Both the position numbers and the translations under genes were made by a program. The notes beneath the pieces are model-generated. The model was not told the DNA's origin. It was given only the letters and a program-made list of their open reading frames with translations, and did no database searches. A DNA stretch of 64,000 nucleotides from positions 6,906,501 to 6,970,500 of the forward strand of contig NZ_CP073720.1 in the NCBI RefSeq assembly GCF_025137375.1, given 5' to 3'. Positions within the stretch are counted from its first letter, which is position 1; each line of letters opens with the position of its first letter. Below, in pieces: positions 49,119 through 56,824 of this stretch. This DNA is from Dactylosporangium fulvum (GTDB lineage Bacteria > Actinomycetota > Actinomycetes > Mycobacteriales > Micromonosporaceae).

Positions 49119-50098
49119 CCGCGCTGCGCCGGCTGCCGATCGGCCGGACCGACGTGCTGGTCACCGATCTCGGGCTCGGCGCGGCGCCACTGGGAAACCG
49201 GTACACCCGGATGTCCGACAAGGCCGCCACCGCCCTCGTCGACGAGGCCTGGCAGCAGGGCATCCGGTTCTTCGACACCGCGCCGCAGTACGGCCTCGGC
49301 CTGTCCGAACGGCGGCTCGGCGCGGCCCTCGCCCGGCACGATCGGGCCGACTACGTGATCGCGAGCAAGGTCGGCCGGCTGCTCGTCCCCAACCGCAACC
49401 CCACCGGTTCCGCGCTCACGTCGACGGTCTTCGACGTGCCCGACGACGTCGAGCAGCAACCCGACTACAGCCGCGACGGCGTCCGCCGCAGCGTCGCCGC
49501 CAGCCTGGAGCGCCTCGGCACCGACCGTCTCGACATCGCCCTGGTGCACGACCCGGATCGGCACCTCGAGCAGTGTGCCGCAGAAGCGCTCCCGGCGCTG
49601 GCCGAACTCCGTGCGGAGGGCCTGGTCGGGGCGATCGGCGTCGCCATGAACCAGTGGCAGGCGCCGCTCGACCTGGTGCGCAAGACGGAGCTCGACTGCG
49701 TGCTCGTGGCCGGCCGGTGGACGTTGCTGGACCGGTCGGCGCTGCCGCTGCTGGACGAGTGCGCCGAGCGCGGCGTCTCGGTGCTCGCCGCCGCACCGTT
49801 CAACTCCGGCCTGTTGAGCACCGACCGACCGCAGCCGGGCGCCCGCTTCAACTACCGGGCGAGCGATCCCGCGCTGATCGAGCTGACCGCGTCGCTCGCC
49901 GCCGCCTGCACCCGTTTCGGCACCACGCTCCCGTCGGCCGCGCTGCGCTTCCCGCTCAGCCACCCCGCCGTCGCATCGGTCGTCGTCGGCCAGAACAGCG
50001 CCGCGCAGGTGACCGCCAACGCCCACGCGTTCGCCGGAAACCTGCCCGAGACGCTGACGGCCGAGCTGTCCCGGCTGATCGGGGACGGTCCGGCATGA
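49115..50098 (+). CDS. Aldo/keto reductase (aldose 1-dehydrogenase-like)
   Basis: A 327-aa TIM-barrel oxidoreductase. GLGAAPLGNRY opens the barrel, FFDTAPQYGLGLSERRLGAAL contains the catalytic Asp and Tyr, YVIASKVGRLL the Lys, and DIALVHDPDRHL the His. The pattern fits the L-fucose/D-threo-aldose 1-dehydrogenase subgroup, whose lactone product would be a substrate for the lactonase two genes upstream. GTG 49115 overlaps the previous stop. Confidence 0.84.
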   Translation: MTALRRLPIGRTDVLVTDLGLGAAPLGNRYTRMSDKAATALVDEAWQQGIRFFDTAPQYGLGLSERRLGAALARHDRADYVIASKVGRLLVPNRNPTGSALTSTVFDVPDDVEQQPDYSRDGVRRSVAASLERLGTDRLDIALVHDPDRHLEQCAAEALPALAELRAEGLVGAIGVAMNQWQAPLDLVRKTELDCVLVAGRWTLLDRSALPLLDECAERGVSVLAAAPFNSGLLSTDRPQPGARFNYRASDPALIELTASLAAACTRFGTTLPSAALRFPLSHPAVASVVVGQNSAAQVTANAHAFAGNLPETLTAELSRLIGDGPA

Positions 50099-51114
50099 GC
50101 GACGAGCCGGTGGGGATCGCGGTGATAGGCGCGGGCGCGGTGGCCCAGGCGGTGCACCTGCGCGCCCTCGTCACGCTGGCCGACCGGTTCCGCGTCGTTG
50201 TCGTCATGGATCCCGACGCCGCCCTGGCCGACGAGGTGGCACGCCGGTTCGGCGCCGCACCGTCGACCGACCTCGACGACGCGCTGACCCGGCACGGCGT
50301 CGCGGCCGCGGTGATCTGCAGCCCGCACCGCGTCCACGCCGAGCAGATCGCGGCCGCCGCACGCCACGGGATCGCCGTGCTGTGCGAGAAACCGCTGGCG
50401 ACGTCAACGGCCGACGTGCAGCGGATCCGCGACACGTTCGCGGCCCATCCGGTGCCGCTGGTCGTGGGCGCGATGCACGCCTTCGATCCCGCGTACCTCG
50501 CCGCCCGGCAGCGGTGGGCCGCGCTCGGCGAGTCCTGCACGGTGCTGCGCTCCGTCGTGCTGGTGCCGCCGAACGACGAGTTCGTGCTGGCCGCCGCCGA
50601 GCTCGCTCCGGGCTCCGCCCAGACGCCGGCGCCGAGTGCCGCAACGCCGTTGTCGCGGGCGATTCTCGGCCTGGCGACGCATGTGCTGCCGCTGGCCCGG
50701 TCGCTGCTGCCGGACGTCGACCGGCTTGTCACGGCGCGTTTCGTGCCGCCGTTCGGCTACCAGCTGGTGCTCACCGGACCGGCCGGCCGGATGGAGCTGC
50801 TGGCCCTCGCCGCCGGGCGCTGGCAGCCCTCGTGGACCCTCACGGCCTGGGGTCGCGAGCACCGGCTCGACCTGAGCTTCCCGCCCTCCTACGTGCAGGC
50901 CGGCTCGTCGCACGCGACCATCCGCTCCGCGAACCACCCGGACCGGGCACAGACCTGGCAGTCGCCGGTCAACGGCTACCTGAGCGAATGGCTGCACCTT
51001 GCCGACCTGGTCGGCGGCGCGATCACGCCGCGCTACCCGGTCGCGACCGCGCTCGACGACATCGACTTCGCCATCGGGCTCATCGACCAGGCCGATCGGC
51101 TGGTGGCGGCATGA
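50095..51114 (+). CDS. Gfo/Idh/MocA-family oxidoreductase
   Basis: A 339-aa sugar-type dehydrogenase. Rossmann start GIAVIGAGAVAQAVHLRAL, ICSPHRVHAEQIAAAARHG, and the catalytic Lys in LCEKPLATS. The C-terminal half forms the open beta-sheet domain, ending in PRYPVATALDDIDFAIGLIDQ. Members oxidise or reduce cyclic sugars and polyols (inositol, glucose-fructose). ATGA overlaps on both ends place it firmly in the operon. Confidence 0.85.
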   Translation: MSDEPVGIAVIGAGAVAQAVHLRALVTLADRFRVVVVMDPDAALADEVARRFGAAPSTDLDDALTRHGVAAAVICSPHRVHAEQIAAAARHGIAVLCEKPLATSTADVQRIRDTFAAHPVPLVVGAMHAFDPAYLAARQRWAALGESCTVLRSVVLVPPNDEFVLAAAELAPGSAQTPAPSAATPLSRAILGLATHVLPLARSLLPDVDRLVTARFVPPFGYQLVLTGPAGRMELLALAAGRWQPSWTLTAWGREHRLDLSFPPSYVQAGSSHATIRSANHPDRAQTWQSPVNGYLSEWLHLADLVGGAITPRYPVATALDDIDFAIGLIDQADRLVAA

Positions 51115-51119
51115 CCGGT

Positions 51120-51190
51120 CCGGAGCGAAGCGGAGGGGCCGGTCATCATGAGCACAGCCTGGAGGTCAGGCGGCCGGAGCGAAGCGGAGG
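51120..51190. repeat. 17-bp direct repeat carrying a ribosome-binding-like GGAGG
   Basis: CCGGAGCGAAGCGGAGG occurs at 51120-51136 and again at 51174-51190, 54 bp apart. Each copy ends in a purine-rich GGAGG and is followed by an in-frame ATG. The second copy supplies the Shine-Dalgarno for the gene at 51195. The repeat spacing is a multiple of three, so the frame from 51111 also stays open. Confidence 0.65.
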
Positions 51191-51194
51191 ACGC

Positions 51195-51977
51195 ATGACC
51201 GGCCAGCACACCGTCAGCACCCGCTGGTGCGCACCGGCCACAGCGCGCCGCCACGAGCTCGCGGCGCTGACGCTCGGCGGGCGACTGCGGCCGGCGGCGG
51301 ACGAGCGGGCCGACATCGCGGTCGTGACCGCGGGCCCGCTGCTGCTCGACCAGGTCCGGTCGGCCTGCGCGGCCGGGGCCCGGACGGTCGTGCTGGACAC
51401 GCCCGGCGCCGCACGCGCCGCCGACGTCGACGAGCTGGCCGATCGGGCCCACGCCCTCGGGCTGCACGTGGCGGTGGCCTGGAGGTTCGCCGACAGCCCG
51501 CTGCTGGCGGACCTCGCCGCCGCGGGCCCGCCGGCCCTGCTGGACAGTTGCCAGCTGATCGACCCGGCATCCGACGTACGTGCGGCGCTGGTCGAGCACC
51601 TGGTGATCCTGCGCCGGCTGACCGACGGCGAGCTGCGCCTGACCGCGTTCGACGAGCACGGTTACCACCTGGCCGGCGTCGCGGACACGCCGGCGATCAA
51701 CGTGTCGGGTGTGGTGTCCCTCCTCGGACCGGCCGAGCTCACCGTGACCGCCGTCGACCCCGAGACCCGGTGGACGGTCCGGCTGCCCTCCGACCCGGCC
51801 GACGCACCCGGCCGACGCGTTCGGTTCGACGCGACCGGCGAGCAGGCCGCCCGGCCGGCCTACGAATCGCTGCTACGACAGCGGTGGCTGGCGCTGCTCG
51901 ACGCACCGGCGAGCGACGACGGCCTCGCCGAACTCGCCACCGCGATCCGCACCGCCGGCGGACTTGTCGGGCCCTGA
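51195..51977 (+). CDS. Gfo/Idh-like protein without a Rossmann glycine motif
   Basis: 260 aa (288 if started at the ATG at 51111). Segments DIAVVTAGPLLLDQVRSACA, AGARTVVLDTPGAARAADVD and HVAVAWRFADSPLLADLAA parallel the middle of a Gfo/Idh/MocA N-domain, and LTVTAVDPETRWTVRLP resembles its C-domain strands, but the N-terminal GxGxxG strand and the EKP Lys are missing. It probably arose from the preceding family and may be a non-catalytic partner or a sugar-binding relic. ATG 51195 has the GGAGG of the repeat upstream. Confidence 0.6.
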   Translation: MTGQHTVSTRWCAPATARRHELAALTLGGRLRPAADERADIAVVTAGPLLLDQVRSACAAGARTVVLDTPGAARAADVDELADRAHALGLHVAVAWRFADSPLLADLAAAGPPALLDSCQLIDPASDVRAALVEHLVILRRLTDGELRLTAFDEHGYHLAGVADTPAINVSGVVSLLGPAELTVTAVDPETRWTVRLPSDPADAPGRRVRFDATGEQAARPAYESLLRQRWLALLDAPASDDGLAELATAIRTAGGLVGP

Positions 51978-52044
51978 CCGCGCCGACCCGCAGATCGCCA
52001 CCAGGACCCGGCCGAGGTCCGCGGCCGCGTCACCGTCCTCCACG

Positions 52045-52061
52045 GTCTTAGAAGATCGCAG
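52045..52061. promoter_or_regulatory. Operator-like site upstream of the GntR gene
   Basis: GTCTTAGAAGATCGCAG. The inner part TTAGAAGATCG is repeated, in inverse orientation, at the divergent promoter at 54012-54035. Two copies flanking the regulator and its target genes fit a GntR-type operator with autoregulation. Confidence 0.5.
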
Positions 52062-52129
52062 ATGTCCGGTCGGCGCGGTCGGGTATCGTGCAGCACGGGC
52101 CGCATCCGGCCCGCTGCGAGGAGGCCAGC

Positions 52130-52792
52130 ATGGCAGACGCCGCCAGAGGTGTGGTGACGGCACAGGACGCGGCCCTGGCGCGGCTTCGCGATCGGCTGGC
52201 CCGCGGGGTGCTGCGGCCGGGCGACCAGATCCGCCAGGAGGTGCTGGCCGCCGAGCTCGGGCTGAGCGTGGTGCCGGTGCGCGAGGCGTTGAAGACGCTG
52301 GAGGTCGAGGGGCAGGTCAGCTACTACCGGCACCGCGGCTATTTCGTCGCGCAGCTCGACCTGGACGAGCTGACCGAGACGTATCGCATCCGGGCGCTCT
52401 TGGAGGGCGAGGCGATGGCGCGGGCGGTCGCCCGCATCGGGCGCGACGACCTGGACCGGCTGCGCGAGGCGATCCGTGACATCGACACGTTCGCCCGCAG
52501 TCAGGACATCGCGGCGGTCACGGCCGCGAACCGACGCTTCCACTTCACACTCTTCGAGGCCGCCGAGATGCCGCGGATGACAAACTTCATCCGCATGCTG
52601 TGGGACTCGACCGACGCCTACCGGTCGCTGTATTTCGCCGACGCCGCACACCTGCGGCTGATCAACACCGAGCACCGGCGGATCCTGCGCGCGGTGCGCG
52701 AGGGCGACGTGGCCGCCGCCGTCGAGCTCTCGGCGGCGCACCGCGAGAACGCGCTCGCCGCGCTCGGCCGGCTACTCGCCGACACGCCCTGA
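52130..52792 (+). CDS. GntR-family regulator, FCD (FadR/VanR) class
   Basis: A 220-aa regulator. The winged helix contains LRPGDQIRQEVLAAELGLSV, PVREALKTLEVEGQV and a wing GYFVAQLD. The FCD all-helical ligand domain follows (YRIRALLEGEAMARAVARIG, RRFHFTLFEAAEMPRMTNFI, EHRRILRAVREGD) with the acidic/His residues that bind a metal and carboxylic-acid ligands. ATG 52130 has GAGGAGG upstream. It is convergent with the CoA-transferase gene and probably represses it and the dehydrogenase operon from the TTAGAAGATCG sites. Confidence 0.87.
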   Translation: MADAARGVVTAQDAALARLRDRLARGVLRPGDQIRQEVLAAELGLSVVPVREALKTLEVEGQVSYYRHRGYFVAQLDLDELTETYRIRALLEGEAMARAVARIGRDDLDRLREAIRDIDTFARSQDIAAVTAANRRFHFTLFEAAEMPRMTNFIRMLWDSTDAYRSLYFADAAHLRLINTEHRRILRAVREGDVAAAVELSAAHRENALAALGRLLADTP

Positions 52793-52803
52793 TTCGCTCG
52801 TCG

Positions 52804-53979
52804 TCAGCACGATTCCAGCCAGCGCCGGACATCCGCGGAGTCAGCACCGAGGTCCGGCGGGGCCCGGTGGTAGCGCACCGGCGTCTCGGCCAGCCGAAGC
52901 GGACTGGCCAGGGTCGCGATGTCGATTCCGCCGCTCCCGGGTAGCGTCGCCACCGGGTCCAGGCCGAGCTGCCCGGCCAGGTCGAAGGCGCCGGCCAGGT
53001 CGTTCACCGGTCCGCACGGCACGCCCCGCGCCTGCAACAGCGCGGCCCAGGTCTGGGCGGTGTCGCCGGCGAGTGCCGCCTCCAGTTCGGCGATCAACTC
53101 GGCCCGGTGCACCACCCGGTTTCGGTTGGTGGCAAACCGGGCGTCGGTCGCCAGCTCCGCCCGATCGAGTGCCCCGCACAGCGCGGCGAACTGCCGGTCG
53201 TTCCCCACGGCGAGGGCGAGCGTCGCGTCCTTCGTCCGCACCGTCTCGTACGGTGCGATGCTCGGATGCCGGTTGGCCATCGCCACCGGCACGCCCGCCT
53301 TGTTGATGTAGGCAGCGCCCTGGTTGGCGAGCGAGGCGAGCAGGCTGGAGAGCAGATTGACCTCGACCCGTTGCCCGGTGCCGGTGCGCTCGCGGTGCCG
53401 CAGCGCGGCAAGGATCGCGATGGTCGCATGCAGTCCGGTGATCACATCGACGATTGCGACCCCGACCTTGGTCGGCTCACCGCCGGGTGCGCCGGTGATG
53501 CTCATCAGCCCGCCCACCGCCTGCGCGACGAAGTCGTAGCCGGCGCGGTCGGCACCGGCACCGCTGCCGAAGCCGGTGATCGAGCAGTAGACCAGGCCGG
53601 GATGCGCGGCCAGCAGCGTGTCGGCGTCGAGGCCGAAGGCCGCCAGCCGGCCCGGCCGGAAGTTCTCCAGGAACACGTCGGCGCGGGCGACGAGCCGGCG
53701 GGCGAGCTCGAGGTCGGCCGGGTCGTCGAGGTCGAGCGCGACGCTGCGCTTGTTGCGATTCACCGACGAGTAGTACGTACTCATCGTGCCGACGTACGGC
53801 GGTCCCCACGCCCGGGTGTCGTCGCCGCTGCCGGGCCGCTCGACCTTGACCACGGTGGCCCCCAGGTCGGCGAGCATCATCGAGGCCAGCGGGCCGGCCA
53901 ACACCCGGCTGAAGTCGGCGACGACCACACCGGCGAGCGCTCCGCCGTGCTCGTCCGGAGCCAGATTGCTCGATGTCAC
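52804..53979 (-). CDS. Family III CoA-transferase, probable glutarate CoA-transferase
   Basis: A 391-aa CaiB/BaiF-family enzyme: LAGVVVADFSRVLAGPLASM, LADLGATVVKVERPGSGDDT and the catalytic Asp149 in AGYDFVAQAVGG. The C-terminus reads QARGVPCGPVNDL. This pattern is close to the succinyl-CoA:glutarate CoA-transferase (SUGCT) type. GTG 53979 has AAGGGA upstream. It is divergent from the glutaryl-CoA dehydrogenase gene with a shared operator, which supports glutarate as acceptor; other dicarboxylates cannot be excluded. Confidence 0.84.
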   Translation of the reverse strand: MTSSNLAPDEHGGALAGVVVADFSRVLAGPLASMMLADLGATVVKVERPGSGDDTRAWGPPYVGTMSTYYSSVNRNKRSVALDLDDPADLELARRLVARADVFLENFRPGRLAAFGLDADTLLAAHPGLVYCSITGFGSGAGADRAGYDFVAQAVGGLMSITGAPGGEPTKVGVAIVDVITGLHATIAILAALRHRERTGTGQRVEVNLLSSLLASLANQGAAYINKAGVPVAMANRHPSIAPYETVRTKDATLALAVGNDRQFAALCGALDRAELATDARFATNRNRVVHRAELIAELEAALAGDTAQTWAALLQARGVPCGPVNDLAGAFDLAGQLGLDPVATLPGSGGIDIATLASPLRLAETPVRYHRAPPDLGADSADVRRWLESC

Positions 53980-53989
53980 AGCGATTCCC

Positions 53990-54035
53990 TTGTCAGCCGA
54001 GGTGCCTCATCCTACGATCTTCTAAAATCTAAGAC
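53990..54035 (+). promoter_or_regulatory. Divergent promoter with GntR-type operator
   Basis: For the plus strand TTGTCA (53990-53995) and TACGAT (54013-54018) are 17 bp apart. The operator-like stretch 54012-54035 (CTACGATCTTCTAAAATC, then TAAGAC) overlaps the -10 and start region and shares TTAGAAGATCG, inverted, with the site at 52045. On the minus strand CTGTCT and TAGGAT, also 17 bp apart, can drive the CoA-transferase. Confidence 0.6.
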
Positions 54036-54113
54036 AGGTTGCTGCCCGACGCAACGACCCAATGGAAGCCCGGCCTGTGCACGAGCACGAGCCCCGACCA
54101 CCACGAGGTACCC

Positions 54114-55277
54114 GTGCCGAACGATGTTGTCTCAATGCTCGACTTCGACAGCCTGCTGACCGACGAGGAGCGGCTGATCCAGCACACGGTGCGCGATTTC
54201 GTCGCCGACCGGGTGCGGCCGGCGATCGCGGAGTGGTTCGAGCAGGGCGTGTCGCCGGTCGAGCTGGCCCCCGAACTCGGCAAGCTCGGACTGCTCGGCA
54301 TGCACCTGACCGGCTACGGCTGCGCCGGCACCAACGCGGTGAGCTACGGCCTGGCGTGCCTGGAGCTGGAGGCCGGCGACAGCGGGCTGCGCAGCCTCGT
54401 CTCCGTGCAGGGGTCGCTGTCGATGTACTCGATCTGGAAGTACGGGTCGGAGGAGCAGAAGCAGGAGTGGCTGCCGCGGCTCGCGGCCGGCCAGGCGCTG
54501 GGCTGCTTCGGGCTCACCGAGCCGGACTTCGGCTCGAACCCGGCCGGCATGCGCACTCGTGCCGAGCGCTCGGGCACCGACTGGGTGCTGACCGGCAACA
54601 AGATGTGGATCACCAACGGCAGTGTCGCCGACGTAGCGACGGTCTGGGCGCGGACCGACGACGGCATCCGCGGCTTCCTGGTGCCGCGGGGCACACCCGG
54701 CTTCACCGCGTCGGACGTGCGCCACAAGCTGTCGCTGCGCGCCTCGACCACCTCCGAGCTGACGCTCGACGGCGTCCGGCTGCCGGAGAGCGCGATGCTG
54801 CCGCACGCCCGCGGCCTGGCCGGCCCACTCGGCTGTTTGAACGAGGCGCGGTTCGGCATCGTGTTCGGCGCGTTGGGCGCCGCCCGTGACTGTCTCAACA
54901 CCGCAATCGAATACGCGACCACGCGGATCCAGTTCGACCGGCCGATCGCCGGGTTCCAGCTGACCCAGGCGAAGCTCGCCGACGCGTCGCTGGAGCTGTA
55001 CAAGGGCCTGCTGCTCGCCCTGCACCTCGGCCGGCTCAAGGACGACGGCAAGCTGCGCGCCGAGCAGGTCAGCCTCGGCAAGCTCAACAACGTCCGCGAA
55101 GCCATCGAGATCGCCCGCACCTGCCGGACGATCCTCGGCGGCTCCGGCATCACCCTCGAGTACCCGATCCTGCGGCACGCCAACAACCTGGAGTCGGTGC
55201 TGACCTACGAGGGCACCAGCGAGGTGCACCAGCTCGTGGTCGGCCAGGCCCTCACCGGCATCGCCGCCTTCCGCTGA
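54114..55277 (+). CDS. gcdH: Glutaryl-CoA dehydrogenase
   Basis: A 387-aa flavoprotein very similar to glutaryl-CoA dehydrogenases: TGYGCAGTNAVSYGLACLEL, DSGLRSLVSVQGSL (with the Arg used for the glutaryl carboxylate), CFGLTEPDFGSNPAGM, HKLSLRASTTSEL and the C-terminal RHANNLESVLTYEGTSEVHQ with the catalytic Glu366. It oxidises and decarboxylates glutaryl-CoA to crotonyl-CoA and CO2. The GTG at 54114 has GAGGT upstream; an ATG at 54039 would add 25 unsupported residues. It sits with a divergent CoA-transferase and an aldehyde dehydrogenase, a coherent glutarate pathway. Confidence 0.9.
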   Translation: MPNDVVSMLDFDSLLTDEERLIQHTVRDFVADRVRPAIAEWFEQGVSPVELAPELGKLGLLGMHLTGYGCAGTNAVSYGLACLELEAGDSGLRSLVSVQGSLSMYSIWKYGSEEQKQEWLPRLAAGQALGCFGLTEPDFGSNPAGMRTRAERSGTDWVLTGNKMWITNGSVADVATVWARTDDGIRGFLVPRGTPGFTASDVRHKLSLRASTTSELTLDGVRLPESAMLPHARGLAGPLGCLNEARFGIVFGALGAARDCLNTAIEYATTRIQFDRPIAGFQLTQAKLADASLELYKGLLLALHLGRLKDDGKLRAEQVSLGKLNNVREAIEIARTCRTILGGSGITLEYPILRHANNLESVLTYEGTSEVHQLVVGQALTGIAAFR

Positions 55278-55297
55278 CGACAAGGAACGAAGCCGAC

Positions 55298-56740
55298 ATG
55301 CCCGAAGACCTGCAACTGCTCATCGACGGCGAGTGGCGGGCCGGCAGCGGCCCGCTGTTGCGGTCGGTGAATCCGGCCCACCCACACGAGACGGTCGCCG
55401 AGGGCGCGACGGCCACCGGCGCCGAGGTCGAGCGCGCGGTCACCGCTGCCGCTGCCGCGGCGGACGGCTGGCGACGCACGCCGCATCACGAACGCGGCGC
55501 GATCCTCGCCCGGGCCGCCGCCGCGCTGCGGACCGAGGCCGACGCGTTCGGCGTGGAACTCAGCCGCGAGGAGGGCAAGCTCGCGGCCGAGGGCATCGGT
55601 GAAGTACGCCGCGCCGCGCAGATCCTCGACTTCTTCGCCGCCGAGGCCGACCGCGAGGCGGGCGAGCTGTACGCCTCACCGCGGGCCGGTGAGGCGATCG
55701 TCGTCAGCCGGCACCCGGTCGGCGTGGTCGGCGTGGTCACGCCGTTCAACTTCCCGATCGCCATCCCCGCCTGGAAGATCGCCCCGGCGCTGTCGTACGG
55801 CAACACCGTCGTCTGGAAGCCCGCCAGCGTCGTCCCGCTGCTGGCGCAGCGACTGGCCCGTGCGCTGACCGACGCGGGCCTGCCCGACGGGGTGCTCAAC
55901 CTGGTCGTCGGCGCGGGCTCCCTCGGCCAGGCGATCGTCGACCACCCGCTGGTCGACGCGGCGACGTTCACCGGGTCCACCACGGTCGGCCGTTCGCTGA
56001 TCGCCGCATGCGGGGCCGCGGCGAAGCCGATCCAGGCCGAACTCGGCGGCAAGAACGCCGCGATCGTACTGGCCGACGCCGACCTCCCGGCCGCGATCGA
56101 CGACGTCGTCGCCGGGGCGTTCCGCGCCAGCGGCCAGCGCTGCACCGCGACTTCGCGGCTCATCGTGCAGGCCGACGTCGCCGACCAGGTCATCGACGGC
56201 ATCCGCGCGCGCATCGAGTCGATGGTGCTCGGCGATCCGACGACCGCGGGCACCGACGTCGGCCCGGTGATCACCTGCGACGCACGCGATTCGATCGCCA
56301 CGGCGGTGCGCGCGGCCGGTGGCGGCACCCGGCTGCTCACCGCGGGCGATCTGCTGCCCGACATCGACGCCGGCTACTACGTGCGGCCGACGCTGGTCGA
56401 GGTCTCCGACCCCCGCGACCCGCTGTGGACCGACGAGATCTTCGGGCCGGTGCTCGCGGTGACCCGGGTGCCGGACGTCGACACCGCGCTGCGGCTGGCC
56501 AACGACAGCCCGTTCGGGCTGTCCTGCGCGCTGTTCACCAGCGATCTTGCTGTCACGCTGCACGCGATGGCCGAACTGAGGGTCGGTGTGCTGCACATCA
56601 ACAGCGAGACCGGCGGCGCCGACCCGCACGTGCCCTTCGGTGGCACCAAGGCGAGCGCGTTCGGCCCGAAGGAACAGGGCCGAGCCGCGCGCGACTTCTT
56701 CACCTCCATGCGGACCGTGTATCTGCAGGGGCGGCGCTAG
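55298..56740 (+). CDS. NAD(P)-dependent semialdehyde dehydrogenase
   Basis: A 480-aa aldehyde dehydrogenase: VTPFNFPIAIPAWKIAPALS, the active-site Glu in QAELGGKNAAIVLA, the catalytic Cys in ASGQRCTATSR and FGPVLAVTRV. The C-terminal VPFGGTKASAFGPKEQGRAA, then DFFTSMRTVYL, is typical of alpha-ketoglutarate (2,5-dioxovalerate) semialdehyde dehydrogenases and close relatives. In this operon oxidation of glutarate semialdehyde to glutarate is equally likely. The gene starts 20 bp after gcdH; an AAGGA lies upstream of the ATG. Confidence 0.86.
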   Translation: MPEDLQLLIDGEWRAGSGPLLRSVNPAHPHETVAEGATATGAEVERAVTAAAAAADGWRRTPHHERGAILARAAAALRTEADAFGVELSREEGKLAAEGIGEVRRAAQILDFFAAEADREAGELYASPRAGEAIVVSRHPVGVVGVVTPFNFPIAIPAWKIAPALSYGNTVVWKPASVVPLLAQRLARALTDAGLPDGVLNLVVGAGSLGQAIVDHPLVDAATFTGSTTVGRSLIAACGAAAKPIQAELGGKNAAIVLADADLPAAIDDVVAGAFRASGQRCTATSRLIVQADVADQVIDGIRARIESMVLGDPTTAGTDVGPVITCDARDSIATAVRAAGGGTRLLTAGDLLPDIDAGYYVRPTLVEVSDPRDPLWTDEIFGPVLAVTRVPDVDTALRLANDSPFGLSCALFTSDLAVTLHAMAELRVGVLHINSETGGADPHVPFGGTKASAFGPKEQGRAARDFFTSMRTVYLQGRR

Positions 56741-56758
56741 CCACTTCGACCTCAAGCC

Positions 56759-56800
56759 GGCCGCCCGTACCGCTGGTCAGCACCAGCGGGACGGACGGCC
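56759..56800. terminator. Bidirectional terminator hairpin
   Basis: An 18-base arm (56759-56776) pairs with 56783-56800 at 16 positions with a six-base loop. It lies between the convergent semialdehyde dehydrogenase and secreted glycosidase genes. Confidence 0.8.
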
Positions 56801-56824
56801 GGCCGTCACAGGGGCGGGACCTCG

